From: Lientehia hominis
GTDB taxonomy: Bacteria > Bacillota > Clostridia > Lachnospirales > Lachnospiraceae
NCBI RefSeq assembly: GCF_021044755.1
Contig: NZ_JAJNOR010000003.1
Location: 146,782 to 210,781 of the forward strand
Length of the DNA: 64,000 nt
Direction: 5' to 3'
Position 1 is the stretch's first letter. The number at the start of each line of letters is the position of its first letter. Of the stretch, positions 17,105 to 26,424 are shown one piece after another. The translations under genes and the position numbers were made by a program. The notes beneath the pieces were generated by a model that was not told the DNA's origin, did no database searches, and worked only from the letters and a program-made list of their open reading frames with translations.

Positions 17105-17688
17105 TTGTCATATTCTCCTTGAAATTTTATCCATCGCTTGGTCAAATTATCATATTGTTTAATTATTTTTACAGGGTTGCCAGCAGCGACACAATAGCTT
17201 GGGATATCTTTTGTAACCACTGAATTTGCTCCAATAACTGTCCCTTTACCTATATGAATATTTCCGATTATCACACTGTTGATTCCTATAAATACACCAT
17301 CTTCAATATAAATACTATAGTTTTTATCAATTATCCCCTGTTTCATAACTGGTATTCCAACCATTTCATACTTATGGTCGCAATCTGTAATATACACATT
17401 TGGAGACAAGAGCACATTTTTCCCTATATTTAAACTATTTTTAATTGATATTCTATCTCTTTGACCTATTTCGCTTCCGCTTCCAATATAAATATTGCCA
17501 TTAGCCCAAATGTCAGCTTCCGGTCGAATAATCACATCTGAGCACAAAGTAATATTACATCCACCCTTAAAATTGACACGGGAACCTATATATATTCCTT
17601 TTCCCTGCAAACGAATTCTTGCTTTATAACACCGAATATTTCCAAATATATGCTTTATCAATAACTTAAAATTCAATATATTCTCCAT
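17101..17688 (-). CDS. Left-handed beta-helix (hexapeptide) O-acetyltransferase
   Basis: 195 residues with repeated hexapeptide turns, for example VIRPEADIWANGNIYIGSGS, IGINSVIIGNIHIGKG and TVIGANSVVTKDIPSYCVAA, then GNPVKIIKQ at the end, the standard tail of maltose/galactoside/serine acetyltransferase-like enzymes. The active-site His is in ITDCDHKYE (about residue 100). It probably O-acetylates a sugar of the capsule repeat using acetyl-CoA. Translation is coupled to ddhA. Confidence 0.88.
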   Translation of the reverse strand: MENILNFKLLIKHIFGNIRCYKARIRLQGKGIYIGSRVNFKGGCNITLCSDVIIRPEADIWANGNIYIGSGSEIGQRDRISIKNSLNIGKNVLLSPNVYITDCDHKYEMVGIPVMKQGIIDKNYSIYIEDGVFIGINSVIIGNIHIGKGTVIGANSVVTKDIPSYCVAAGNPVKIIKQYDNLTKRWIKFQGEYDK

Positions 17689-17775
17689 TTATCTCTAATT
17701 AGTATATTATTCCCCCACATATGCCTAAGATTATTTGTGTAAATAATATATTTTCGTCATCGTAGAAAACAGAAA

Positions 17776-18846
17776 TTATTTGCATTCACATGTGCTGGAG
17801 GCATCCAACATTTCTTTTGTAACTTTACCATCTCTATAATCAGAAACAATCTTATTTTCAAACATACTATATTTCTTTCTCTTATAAAAACGTAAGAATC
17901 TATGATGAAATACCCAGAGCAATGGCTTCCAAATGTATTTATGCATTGCCGGTGATACAGATCCAATCATCCAGCAAGCTCTATTACAGCATCGGACTTT
18001 CTTGCGAACCTGCTTCGCCCGTTCACTATTCCAAAGTTCTTCCCATGTCTGCACATTCAAGTTACCCATTACTTCATTCTCTCTGGTTCCGTTGCAAGGC
18101 ATAACATCTCCAAACGGATCAATAAAAAATGTATCAAAAGCCATATCGCATGGCAACAAACGTTTTTGTCCGTAAATATAATTTATAAGACCATGATTAA
18201 AATAGGCTCGAAACCATTTTTTGGGACTGTTCGAATTAAGCATTTTATTTATTAAATCTTCAAAACACTGGGCAACTGCCGGCCGGTCATGAATAATGTT
18301 TTTTGTCTCAACAAAATAAAAGCTGTTATGAAGAGATGCCGTGGCAAATTCCATGCCTAGCTCATCAGATATTTTATACAGCTCTACCAATTCAGACGCA
18401 TTTTTATCCTGAACTGTCATCCCGAATCCGATATCCTCAACACCCATTTCGGCCAACCGTTTTAAAGTTGTATATCCCCGGTTAAAGCCATCCTCCAGGC
18501 CCCGTATTTCGTTATTGGTTTTTTCCAATCCTTCTATGGAAATTCGAATTCCAACATTAGGGAACTCTTTACATAGTGCTTCAATTCTTTCTGTAAAATA
18601 TCCATTTGTGGAAATTACAATCCGATCTGAGATTTTGCTAAGTTCCCGAACAATGTCCGGTAAATCAGTTCGAATAAAAGGTTCTCCGCCAGTAATATTT
18701 GTAAAGTACATGGGTGGAAGTTTCCTTATGGTTTCCAATGTCAACTCTTTTTCTGGTTCGGAAGGATTTTTATATCTATTGCACATTGTGCACCGAGCAT
18801 TGCATCGGTAAGTTACAATGACCGTTCCATTAAGTTTTCCTTTCAT
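17776..18846 (-). CDS. Radical SAM protein with SPASM-like C-terminus
   Basis: 356 residues. The radical SAM 4Fe-4S motif CNARCTMC (CxxxCxxC) is at about residues 15-22 within VIVTYRCNARCTMCNRY, followed by TGGEPFIR. The C-terminal part resembles a SPASM/twitch auxiliary cluster domain: LLPCDMA, DPFGDVMPCNGT, MGNLNVQTWEELWNSE and CCNRACW. Such enzymes modify peptides, sugars or other substrates by radical chemistry. Its start overlaps the preceding glycosyltransferase stop as ATGA, so it belongs to the capsule operon. The substrate is unknown; modification of a sugar residue of this glycan is inference from context only. Confidence 0.85.
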   Translation of the reverse strand: MKGKLNGTVIVTYRCNARCTMCNRYKNPSEPEKELTLETIRKLPPMYFTNITGGEPFIRTDLPDIVRELSKISDRIVISTNGYFTERIEALCKEFPNVGIRISIEGLEKTNNEIRGLEDGFNRGYTTLKRLAEMGVEDIGFGMTVQDKNASELVELYKISDELGMEFATASLHNSFYFVETKNIIHDRPAVAQCFEDLINKMLNSNSPKKWFRAYFNHGLINYIYGQKRLLPCDMAFDTFFIDPFGDVMPCNGTRENEVMGNLNVQTWEELWNSERAKQVRKKVRCCNRACWMIGSVSPAMHKYIWKPLLWVFHHRFLRFYKRKKYSMFENKIVSDYRDGKVTKEMLDASSTCECK

Positions 18847-20060
18847 GTCCTTTCCTCTTTTCCTTCATATATATTCATTAACTTCTCTGCATATTGACCA
18901 ATCGTATCAAAGACAATATCGTGACAATTCAGAGCATATTCTTGCATTAACTCCTTGTTATTCCATAACTTCAGCACTTTGGATCTTAAATCTTTCTGAC
19001 TACCACTCTCAAACAATTCACCTGTTTTTCCAGCTTGAATCAATTCTGGTATTCCTCCGATGTCTGCTCCCAAAACGGGAGTGCCATAAGCTTGACTTTC
19101 CATAACTGAAAATGGACAATTTTCATACCACTCTGATGGATAAACACTGAATCGCGCTTCACTAATTAATTGTTCTAACTCTATGCCAGTTTTAAACCCG
19201 ACATTTTTTATATTTGCCACTCCTTCTATTTCCTTTTCCAAATCACCTGATCCGGCAAAAACAAACGGAATATCGGGTAATGTTCTGCAGACATTAACAA
19301 GAGTTTTAATCCCTTTTTCTTCTGAGAACCTACCAAAATATAAAATATAATCATTCTTATCATTGTTTGCCGAGTGTATGACTTCAATGAAGTTGTGCAT
19401 AACTAATGTCTTCGTCTTAAAATTCGAATTTCTGTCCATCATTTTTTTCATAAATTCAGAACAACAAATTATGGTATCAATGTATCGATATGCATTTTTG
19501 TATTTCCAGAATAATGCTTCTGCCATTCCAACTAAACTTTTCACAAACGATTTATGTATACATTTACCTTTTACGCAATTAAAGTAATGTTCACCTATAC
19601 ACTTTTCACAGGTACAATGTAATGTGGGATTATAGAACATATGATTAGGACATAAAAGTTGATAGTCATGAGCTGTATATATTACTTTGATATTTTCACC
19701 TGATCGTTTTATATATCTTTTTATTTCAAGTAAAATAGACGGCGTCAACTGATAATTAAAATTATTCAGGTGAACAACCTGTGGCTGGAAATTTTCCAAT
19801 ACTAATCTCATTTTTTTTCTAGCCTCATTAGAATATATTACTTTAAACGGATTTATGAAACTTTTCCATATACTACCATCTCGATAGTTTACATCAGAGG
19901 TATATACATCGACAGCATTACCTACGCACCGATTTCTATGCTCCATGCCAAAATACTGCACCTCATGTCCCTTCATATTTAAAAATTCTCCCAATTTAAG
20001 CATGTATGTTTCAGAGCCTCCATTAGGATATAGGAATTTATTCACCATCAGTATTTTCAT
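18843..20060 (-). CDS. Glycosyltransferase family 4
   Basis: 405 residues from ATG 20060 (GAGGA upstream). GT-B fold: MKILMVNKFLYPNGGSETYM at the N-terminus. A Cys-rich segment around residues 115-150 (CPNHMFYNPTLHCTCEKCI) occurs in a subset of capsule GT4 enzymes. The donor site is YFGRFSEEKGIKTLVNV, ...SVYPSEWYENCPFSVMESQ and YGTPVLGADIGGIPE. It likely uses a UDP- or GDP-sugar to extend the lipid-linked oligosaccharide. Overlaps the radical SAM start by 4 nt. Some 255 nt separate it from the upstream glycosyltransferase; no clear promoter was found there. Confidence 0.9.
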   Translation of the reverse strand: MKILMVNKFLYPNGGSETYMLKLGEFLNMKGHEVQYFGMEHRNRCVGNAVDVYTSDVNYRDGSIWKSFINPFKVIYSNEARKKMRLVLENFQPQVVHLNNFNYQLTPSILLEIKRYIKRSGENIKVIYTAHDYQLLCPNHMFYNPTLHCTCEKCIGEHYFNCVKGKCIHKSFVKSLVGMAEALFWKYKNAYRYIDTIICCSEFMKKMMDRNSNFKTKTLVMHNFIEVIHSANNDKNDYILYFGRFSEEKGIKTLVNVCRTLPDIPFVFAGSGDLEKEIEGVANIKNVGFKTGIELEQLISEARFSVYPSEWYENCPFSVMESQAYGTPVLGADIGGIPELIQAGKTGELFESGSQKDLRSKVLKLWNNKELMQEYALNCHDIVFDTIGQYAEKLMNIYEGKEERT

Positions 20061-20315
20061 TAAAATTGTCCTCGCATTATTAAACACAACATCACGCGTA
20101 AAGTAACCACTTTATTTATCTCATTGCTTTCCTATCAAATTTGTCCGTCTGCTAAAAATGCATCTTATTCAAAAATGTCTAATCTCCAATTTTTCAATAC
20201 TTTAAATCCGGAAAACTTATGTACAAGAATAATTACAAATTCTCTTTCTTATCCGTAACTTTTCTTCATTGCAGAAAAGCTCTCTGTACTTTAGTTCTCG
20301 CTTCCCACGTACAAC

Positions 20316-21470
20316 CTATCTTCTGTACAATTCAATAGTCTGTTTTACCACTTCGTTCCAGTTGTATTTTTTACATATGAAATCCGACGCTCCATTTTTA
20401 TATCTTCTAACAAGCTCTCCATCGTCACAAAGCATTTGCATTTTTTCTTTTAAGTCCTTTACATTGCCTTTTTTAAAAACTTCTGCCTTATCCTCAACAA
20501 CTTCTGTACATTCTGTTATGCTACTTACAATACAACAATTTCCATAGCTCATGGCCTCAAGTAAGCTCATTGGCATCCCCTCTAGGTCACTCGGTAAAGT
20601 ATATATATAAGCATTGCTATACAGTTCGTCCAATACTTGCCCTTGCACAAATCCTGTAAAAATAATTCTTTCGTCATTGTCAGCCAACTCTATCAATTCA
20701 GTCATAAAATCATCCGTGTCAGACGTCCCACCTGCAATCACCAATTTCTTATCTGTTTCCACATCTTTAAATGCTTTTATAAGATACCGGAGACCTTTTT
20801 CAGGCACCAGTCGGCCTAAAAACAAAATAAACTCATCTTTTTCCAGTCCCCATTTCTTTTTAATAAAATCTTCCCTTCGTATTACTGGATAGTTAACTCC
20901 ATTCGATATGAATTGTGTCTCTCTGCCGTAAGTTTTTTTAAAATATTCCTGCATTCCGGTACTCAAGACTATAATCTCATCTGCATATTTTGCGGCAATC
21001 TTTTCACCAAAATGAATGTATCTGGAACCAAAGCTATTTCTCCACTTCTCTCTGGCCCAATCAATTCCATGTATCGTTGCTACACATCTCTTTCCAAGCA
21101 ACTTCGGCAACCACAACATAGCACAAGGACCTTCTGCATGGAAATGAACGATATCATATTTTCCAAAAGCCGTTCGTACTGCTGCAAAAAAAGAAGAAGA
21201 CATCGCTGCCAAACCTTTTCTTTTGATGGTAAAAACCGAACGGAGCCTAATTCCCCTATATTCTTTCAATTCTTTTCCTGCAAATACTATCCTGTTCGCA
21301 CGGTGCTCCTGCCGATTGTAACATGTAACGGTATGTCCCTGCCCAACCATACGCACAGCCAGTTCTTCAACGACTATTTCTATGCCTCCCTCTCTTGAAG
21401 GAATACTTTTATGGCCAAGCATTGCAATATTTAAACTGCCATTTAAACATTTTTTTATTTTACAGGCCAT
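20316..21470 (-). CDS. Glycosyltransferase family 4
   Basis: 384 residues. MLGHKSIPSREGGIEIVVEE at the N-terminus is characteristic of the subfamily acting early in capsule assembly (for example second-sugar rhamnosyl- or glucosyltransferases). ATIHGIDWAREKW, FISNGV, LFLGRLVPEKGLRYLIKAFK and YTLPSDLEGMPMSLLEAMSY (E-x7-E donor motif) complete the GT-B fold. Being first after the initiating transferase, it is the best candidate for adding the second sugar; this is inference from gene order. GAAAGGAAG precedes the ATG. Confidence 0.9.
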   Translation of the reverse strand: MACKIKKCLNGSLNIAMLGHKSIPSREGGIEIVVEELAVRMVGQGHTVTCYNRQEHRANRIVFAGKELKEYRGIRLRSVFTIKRKGLAAMSSSFFAAVRTAFGKYDIVHFHAEGPCAMLWLPKLLGKRCVATIHGIDWAREKWRNSFGSRYIHFGEKIAAKYADEIIVLSTGMQEYFKKTYGRETQFISNGVNYPVIRREDFIKKKWGLEKDEFILFLGRLVPEKGLRYLIKAFKDVETDKKLVIAGGTSDTDDFMTELIELADNDERIIFTGFVQGQVLDELYSNAYIYTLPSDLEGMPMSLLEAMSYGNCCIVSSITECTEVVEDKAEVFKKGNVKDLKEKMQMLCDDGELVRRYKNGASDFICKKYNWNEVVKQTIELYRR

Positions 21471-21549
21471 ATGCTACTTCCTTTCAGCTCAACAAGCACT
21501 TAATCACCCTAAGTCAGAGGCAAAAGGCGTCTCTTAAAGCCAGCCTCTT

Positions 21550-23001
21550 TTACATGGATCCTTCTTTCTTGAACACCACCGCCACTGTCTTAAGCAATAT
21601 CCGAAAATCCAGTCCCATGCTCCACTCATTTATGTACTTGGTATCCAATTTGACAACTTCTTCAAAATCTGTGACATTGCTCCGCCCGCTGACCTGCCAC
21701 ATCCCTGTCATTCCCGGCTTTGCTGCCAGTCTGGCCCGATGGCGAAGTTCGTATTTCTCCCATTCGTCAACGGTCGGAGGGCGTGTCCCAACGAGGCTCA
21801 TATCCCCTTTCAGTACATTGAAAAACTGTGGGAATTCGTCCAGACTCCAGTCTCTGATATAATTGCCGATTCCTTTTTTGAACTTGCCGTTCGGCAGGAT
21901 TCTGCTTCCGATAATTCTCGGATCCCATTGGACCTTAAACATCATACCGCCTTCGACACGATTTTGATCCGCCAGCTCCTTTTTCCGTTCCTCCGCGTCT
22001 ACATACATGCTTCGGAATTTATACAGTTTAAACTTCTTTCCATTTTTTCCGACTCTCGTCTGGGAAAAAAATATTGGGCCGGGAGAACGAACATAAATTA
22101 CCGGAGCTAAAAAAAGGAAAAGAATGCCAGTGACCACACATCCGGCCAGACCACCTGCAATATCAAGCGCACGTTTAATAAAAAGCTGCCCTGGCGTTGC
22201 ATAGTTAAGGCTCGTCGTTAGTACCGTATATCTTCCAATGCGCTCTACAAACTGCTTTTTACCCACTAATTCACTGGGCTTTGTCAGATTAACATGCACC
22301 ACGGTACCCATTTCCGTAAATTGATTTATCAGCTCTGTCGGATACGGCTCCTTTTCCGGAAGACAGACGAATATCTCATCTACCCATTCCCTGCAGACAT
22401 AGTCCACCACGTTATCGCGGCTCGCTACAATAAATACTCCCGCGATATACGTCCCCTCCAGATCCCGATCAAGTATTACCGCTCCCGCAAGATGAAATTT
22501 TTCGTAATTGTTGTCCCGGATATTATCTATAACCGCTTCCGCCATTTTTCCGACTGTCACGATGAGGAGTGAACGTTTCCCAGTTTCCTTCATTTTCTTT
22601 TTCAAGACATTTTTCCAGGCCAGTCTCATGAAATAGCTGAGAACCCAATAGATTCCTCCCATGAGATACAGTGACGCTCTCGAATATTGTTCGCCTTCCT
22701 GAGCTGCAAACAAATAGAAGGTGGCGATAAGCATTACCAGGCATACATGCCTGACCGTCATCACAAACTCTCTGTAATAGCCCCTTTTCAAGACATTTTT
22801 CAGAGACTCAAAGAAAATCATGACAACAATCTCAATCAATGTCAGCACCACCGCCATATTCCGATATATATAATTCCCATACGGATTATGAAACCCGTGG
22901 CGTATGAAATAACCCAGTAAAAAAGACATATGCAGGCACAAAATGTCCAGCAGCATAAAATCCAGATGCTTCAGCCAGCCTTGTGATTCTTTTCTATACA
23001 T
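21550..23001 (-). CDS. Initiating sugar transferase (polyprenyl glycosylphosphotransferase)
   Basis: 483 residues from ATG 23001 (GGGAG 7 nt upstream). Four to five N-terminal membrane helices and a Rossmann-like middle domain are followed by another membrane helix (IKRALDIAGGLAGCVVTGIL). The C-terminal bacterial sugar transferase domain shows SPGPIFFSQTRVGKNGKKF, LYKFRSM, YIRDWSLDEFPQFFNVLKGD and MSLVGTRPP. It moves a sugar-1-phosphate (glucose, galactose or similar) from a UDP-sugar to undecaprenyl phosphate to start each repeat unit. It follows the cps regulatory genes in the standard order. Confidence 0.95.
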   Translation of the reverse strand: MYRKESQGWLKHLDFMLLDILCLHMSFLLGYFIRHGFHNPYGNYIYRNMAVVLTLIEIVVMIFFESLKNVLKRGYYREFVMTVRHVCLVMLIATFYLFAAQEGEQYSRASLYLMGGIYWVLSYFMRLAWKNVLKKKMKETGKRSLLIVTVGKMAEAVIDNIRDNNYEKFHLAGAVILDRDLEGTYIAGVFIVASRDNVVDYVCREWVDEIFVCLPEKEPYPTELINQFTEMGTVVHVNLTKPSELVGKKQFVERIGRYTVLTTSLNYATPGQLFIKRALDIAGGLAGCVVTGILFLFLAPVIYVRSPGPIFFSQTRVGKNGKKFKLYKFRSMYVDAEERKKELADQNRVEGGMMFKVQWDPRIIGSRILPNGKFKKGIGNYIRDWSLDEFPQFFNVLKGDMSLVGTRPPTVDEWEKYELRHRARLAAKPGMTGMWQVSGRSNVTDFEEVVKLDTKYINEWSMGLDFRILLKTVAVVFKKEGSM

Positions 23002-23142
23002 CACTCATCTCCCCCCTGCCTTTCACCGCATACTGCCGCTTTCAAATTAGGGTTTAGTGTACTATGCTTTTATCCATCGTGTCCCTCCTGATACCGGAAT
23101 ATCTTCTCAGGCTTCATCACTCGCATCAACTGCTTCCGGCAG

Positions 23143-23826
23143 CTACTGTACCATAAGTTTCAAAACCTCTGTATTTGACCGGTTGCCATCCGTGTCAGTA
23201 ACAAAATATGTAATCTCATATTCACCGGGAGGATAAGCTTCCTGCGCTCCCTCCGCACGGATACGCTTATATAAAGTATCTCTGTCATCCTTGTCATCCG
23301 TTATGCTGTTTATGTAACTCATATAACGAAAGGTTTCTTCCTGGCCTATAATTGCCTCATGGGCCGTCAATTCCAGAACCGGAGCCTCAGGGTTTTCATA
23401 GGACGGCATCACGCTTTGTTCTGCATTTACTTCCAAAGAACTGAACTCTTCAGCAGTCTCCTCCGGAGACGTCTCAGGAACCTCATCCTGTATGTCAGTC
23501 TGATCTTTCCGTACAGCAAGCTTCACAACCCTGGAAGCTTTTGCCATATTTCCCGCCCTATCCTTTGCGACATACAAAACTTTTGCCCTGCCATTCCCCT
23601 CATCGATAATTCTCTCCACTGCCACCTGCGCCGTCCCATCTACATCATCTCTGGCGGTGACCCCCTCCAAAAGGGCATCTCTATCGCTTCCATCATATGT
23701 GATCTCACTGCCGGACACTGTGATCACCGGCGGTTCTCTGTCCTCATTCCAAAAAATCCATACACAAACCGCCAAAAGTCCAAGCGCCGCAGATGCCAGC
23801 AAGATGACAGGCCATTTCTTTTTCAT
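23143..23826 (-). CDS. Membrane-anchored Ig-like (DUF5011-type) protein
   Basis: 227 residues. A single N-terminal hydrophobic segment (about residues 4-24, WPVILLASAALGLLAVCVWI) anchors an extracellular part with two beta-sandwich repeats. The first is PPVITVSGSEITYDGSDRDA followed by LLEGVTARDDVDG; the second starts near EAPVLELTAHEAIIGQ and ends ITYFVTDTDGNRSNTEV. The D-D-V-D-G and D-x-D-G-N-x-S patterns are typical of DUF5011/Cry22-like Ig domains found in surface proteins. No enzymatic motif is seen. It lies between the BY-kinase and the initiating transferase, an uncommon spot for such a protein. A role as an extracellular partner of chain-length control or export is speculation. Confidence 0.78.
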   Translation of the reverse strand: MKKKWPVILLASAALGLLAVCVWIFWNEDREPPVITVSGSEITYDGSDRDALLEGVTARDDVDGTAQVAVERIIDEGNGRAKVLYVAKDRAGNMAKASRVVKLAVRKDQTDIQDEVPETSPEETAEEFSSLEVNAEQSVMPSYENPEAPVLELTAHEAIIGQEETFRYMSYINSITDDKDDRDTLYKRIRAEGAQEAYPPGEYEITYFVTDTDGNRSNTEVLKLMVQ

Positions 23827-23843
23827 TCTGACTCAGTCCTTTA

Positions 23844-24563
23844 TCAATCTCCATAGTACTGACCGTAATACTGGCCATAATACCCATGCTCTTTCATATC
23901 TACTTTATTTAATACGGTACCCAGTATCTTACAGTCCGTTTTATCCAGCTGAGCCTTCACACTTTGGGCGATACGATAACTGACCATATTCGCCGCAATG
24001 ACCAGAATCACACCGTCGCACTCCTTCGCGATAATCGCAGCATCGATCACGCTGCCCACCGGCGGCGCGTCCAGGAAAATATAGTCGAACTGTTCCTCAA
24101 GTCTCGCAAGGCCAAGCCGGAACATCTCTCCCGACAAAAGCTCCGCCGGGTTTGGCGGAAACGGTCCGGTAAAAACAAGACTCATATTATCTATTGTTTC
24201 ACTGGGACATACAATTTCCGAAAGAGCCGCCTGCCCAGACAGAAAATGGCTGAGACCCTTCGTTTTCCTGGCAGTCTGGTGAAGCCTTTTTCTGAGAACA
24301 GATTTCCTTAAATCCGCATCTATAAAAAGCACCTTTTTTCCCAACTCGGCAAACGCGGCCGCCGTCATATAGGATACGTGGCTCTTCCCCTCATTTGGAA
24401 TGCAGCTGGTAAATACGATCGTCCGGAATTCGGAACCGCAGAACTGTATGTTGCTGCGCAGTGTCTTGAATGCCTCCTGCGTCCGGAAATCCCCATGTGT
24501 CTTCCCCGTCTGAAAAAACAAATTCCTGGACTCCACAACAGAATTTAAACTTTTTGGCGCCAT
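23844..24563 (-). CDS. cpsD: CpsD/CapB-type tyrosine kinase (BY-kinase)
   Basis: 239 residues from ATG 24563 (GAGGTG upstream; a GTG at 24572 overlaps cpsC). Walker A is SCIPNEGKSHVSYM, Walker A' is VLFIDADLRKS and Walker B is FDYIFLDAPPVGSVID. The C-terminus carries a tyrosine cluster (GYYGQYYGQYYGD) that is the autophosphorylation site. With the CpsC-type partner upstream it controls chain length and assembly, and phosphorylation is reversed by CpsB. Confidence 0.95.
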   Translation of the reverse strand: MAPKSLNSVVESRNLFFQTGKTHGDFRTQEAFKTLRSNIQFCGSEFRTIVFTSCIPNEGKSHVSYMTAAAFAELGKKVLFIDADLRKSVLRKRLHQTARKTKGLSHFLSGQAALSEIVCPSETIDNMSLVFTGPFPPNPAELLSGEMFRLGLARLEEQFDYIFLDAPPVGSVIDAAIIAKECDGVILVIAANMVSYRIAQSVKAQLDKTDCKILGTVLNKVDMKEHGYYGQYYGQYYGD

Positions 24564-24568
24564 ATATT

Positions 24569-25315
24569 TCACCTCTTATTTCTTTTTTTCTCTTTTCCTT
24601 TTTTCTTCTCTGCGCCTATTTCATCGCTCACCGGAATAATTCCGATATTGGTCAGGCCAAGATACCGCTCCACATCCTCCGCGCTGCGGATCTTATCGTT
24701 AAAAAGGTACACTGCCAATATCACCATGCACGAAAACACCAGTCCTGCTGCTCCGGCAATGACCACATTTTTCTTGAGGCTTGGTTTGGACGGATATTCC
24801 GGTATATTGGCGCTGTCCACGATGTTCATCTTTTCAACGCCCATCTTCTCTTCCACATTCGAAGTGCTGATATCCACCACAGCATCCGCAATATCCCTCG
24901 CCATATAAGGATCCGCATGGCTTACCCGTATCGTCAATATACGCGTATTATTATCATTGCTGACCGATACGATGCCGGCCAGCACTTCTGCTGTCATATC
25001 TAAGTTCAGTTTTTCGATCACCTGCTCCATAACCTCTCTGGAGGTGATGACCACCTTCGCGTCATTCGTCAGCTGGGTAGCCGCGGATAAATCCTGATTT
25101 GTAGCCACACTGTCCTGATTCTGCCTGCTGATCACATATACCTTGGCACTGGAAACATAAATCGGTGTAATGACGAGCTTCGTCATCAACACCGCTCCGA
25201 GTATAAAGACAAATGTAACTAAAAGTATAATTCCTTTTTTATGAAAAAGAACAAAAAACAACTCTCTTAAATCAATTTCCCGTTCTTCTGTATCTATGCG
25301 TTCTCGTCTGTCCAT
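24569..25315 (-). CDS. cpsC: CpsC/Wzz-type chain length regulator
   Basis: 248 residues with two membrane helices (about 25-48 and 182-205) flanking an extracellular alpha/beta domain, the Wzz layout without a fused kinase. TSREVMEQVIEKLNLDMTAE and VDSANIPEYPSKPSLKKNVV (the proline-rich segment before helix two) are diagnostic. It activates the adjacent BY-kinase through its cytoplasmic tail, here Lys-rich (EKKKGKEKKRNKR). AGGAG lies upstream of ATG 25315. Confidence 0.94.
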   Translation of the reverse strand: MDRRERIDTEEREIDLRELFFVLFHKKGIILLVTFVFILGAVLMTKLVITPIYVSSAKVYVISRQNQDSVATNQDLSAATQLTNDAKVVITSREVMEQVIEKLNLDMTAEVLAGIVSVSNDNNTRILTIRVSHADPYMARDIADAVVDISTSNVEEKMGVEKMNIVDSANIPEYPSKPSLKKNVVIAGAAGLVFSCMVILAVYLFNDKIRSAEDVERYLGLTNIGIIPVSDEIGAEKKKGKEKKRNKR

Positions 25316-25327
25316 TTCTATCTCCTG

Positions 25328-26056
25328 TTAATCTATATATCGGTTCTGCAGAAGCAGGCGCTGATTCCCACCGGTAATCTGCCTTAAGTATGTTTCACGG
25401 CACCATTTTTTCAGTCTTTTTTCACAGCCGTCCAACACCGGCGCCCGTTTATCCTCGTCATGAGCGTCGGTCGCGATAAAGTGGACCAGCTCCCCTTTTA
25501 ACAGCTGTTTCACAAAGCTCGTTTTAAACAGCCGGCCTGCGTCCTCTACCGCATGGGCATTAACTTGAATCAAGGCTCCAAGGTCTACCAGCTCTGCGAT
25601 TCTTTCCATATTATTATTCAGGCTCTTATATCTTTCCACATGAGCAAGTATTGGACGGTAGCCCTCATTTGTAAGCAGTTCCACCGCACCTTTTATGTAG
25701 CCGTAATGCTGTATCGTTGAAAATTCAATCAAGACATAATCTGTACCTGCCAGGGTTCGGCAAGCTCCCGATTCCAGCTCCTCAATCACGTCCTGAAAAA
25801 AATAAATTTCGTTTCCCTCATACATCTTCAATCCCGGTAAAGCTTTTGACGCTGCCAGGCAGAGGGCCTGGAAGGCTTTCTGATATTCTTTCCGTTTTTC
25901 CCTATACCTGTCCGGTCTGTAATGAGGCGTTACTATAATCTCCGTAATGCCTTGGCCAGTCGCAATCCTGAGCATAGAAAGAGCCTGGTCCACAGATCTC
26001 GCACCATCATCCAAACCAGGTAAAGTGTGATTATGGATATCTATAAAATTATTCAT
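25328..26056 (-). CDS. cpsB: CpsB/YwqE-type PHP-domain tyrosine-protein phosphatase
   Basis: 242 residues. PHP metal-binding motifs are FIDIHNHTLPGLDDGA at the N-terminus, EIIVTPHYRPDRY, EIYFFQD, LAHVERYKS and FIATDAHDEDKR. It is a manganese-dependent phosphatase that dephosphorylates the CpsD BY-kinase. It is the first gene of the capsule operon; the predicted promoter is at 26144-26173, leaving a ~80-nt leader. Confidence 0.94.
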   Translation of the reverse strand: MNNFIDIHNHTLPGLDDGARSVDQALSMLRIATGQGITEIIVTPHYRPDRYREKRKEYQKAFQALCLAASKALPGLKMYEGNEIYFFQDVIEELESGACRTLAGTDYVLIEFSTIQHYGYIKGAVELLTNEGYRPILAHVERYKSLNNNMERIAELVDLGALIQVNAHAVEDAGRLFKTSFVKQLLKGELVHFIATDAHDEDKRAPVLDGCEKRLKKWCRETYLRQITGGNQRLLLQNRYID

Positions 26057-26143
26057 GGTTTACCGACCGACTTCCATCTTATCTATTCTCACTCCATTTA
26101 AGTTAAAGCATTTCTGAAATCGACAAAATTTATTATCCCCCTC

Positions 26144-26173
26144 ATAATACCCTTCCCCACATGTGTTTGTCAA
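26144..26173 (-). promoter_or_regulatory. Predicted sigma-A promoter of the capsule operon
   Basis: On the minus strand TTGACA (complement of 26168-26173), 18-bp spacer, TATTAT (complement of 26144-26149). It would start transcription near 26137, about 80 nt before cpsB. Upstream of it (26217-26340) the DNA is extremely AT-rich. Confidence 0.6.
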
Positions 26174-26341
26174 CTGCCAATATCCGGTCGGTTTTATTTG
26201 GTCTGTGAAATCACTATTTTCTTTATTTTATTATAATACAAATGATTTTTCATTTTTCCGTTCAAATATATAAGATAATTTTAACAGAATCATATTATAA
26301 TTCGCAAGAATAGATAAATACGCTTTTTATACGCTCAAATA

Positions 26342-26351
26342 CCCCCCCCCC
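26342..26351. repeat. C10/G10 homopolymer tract between the divergent capsule and sulfatase promoters
   Basis: Ten consecutive C on the plus strand, flanked by AAATA and GTATAT. On the minus strand it reads ATATAC-G10-TATTT, the same flanks as the G9 tract inside the sulfatase gene at 27299-27307. Candidate slippage or recombination site. The rest of 26057-26504 is AT-rich with the two promoters listed and no ORF. Confidence 0.7.
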
Positions 26352-26424
26352 GTATATTTTTCTGTTTTAATAACGTTACATTTTTTTCAGTCTCTACTTC
26401 ACATATTTTTCATAATTTATCCTA

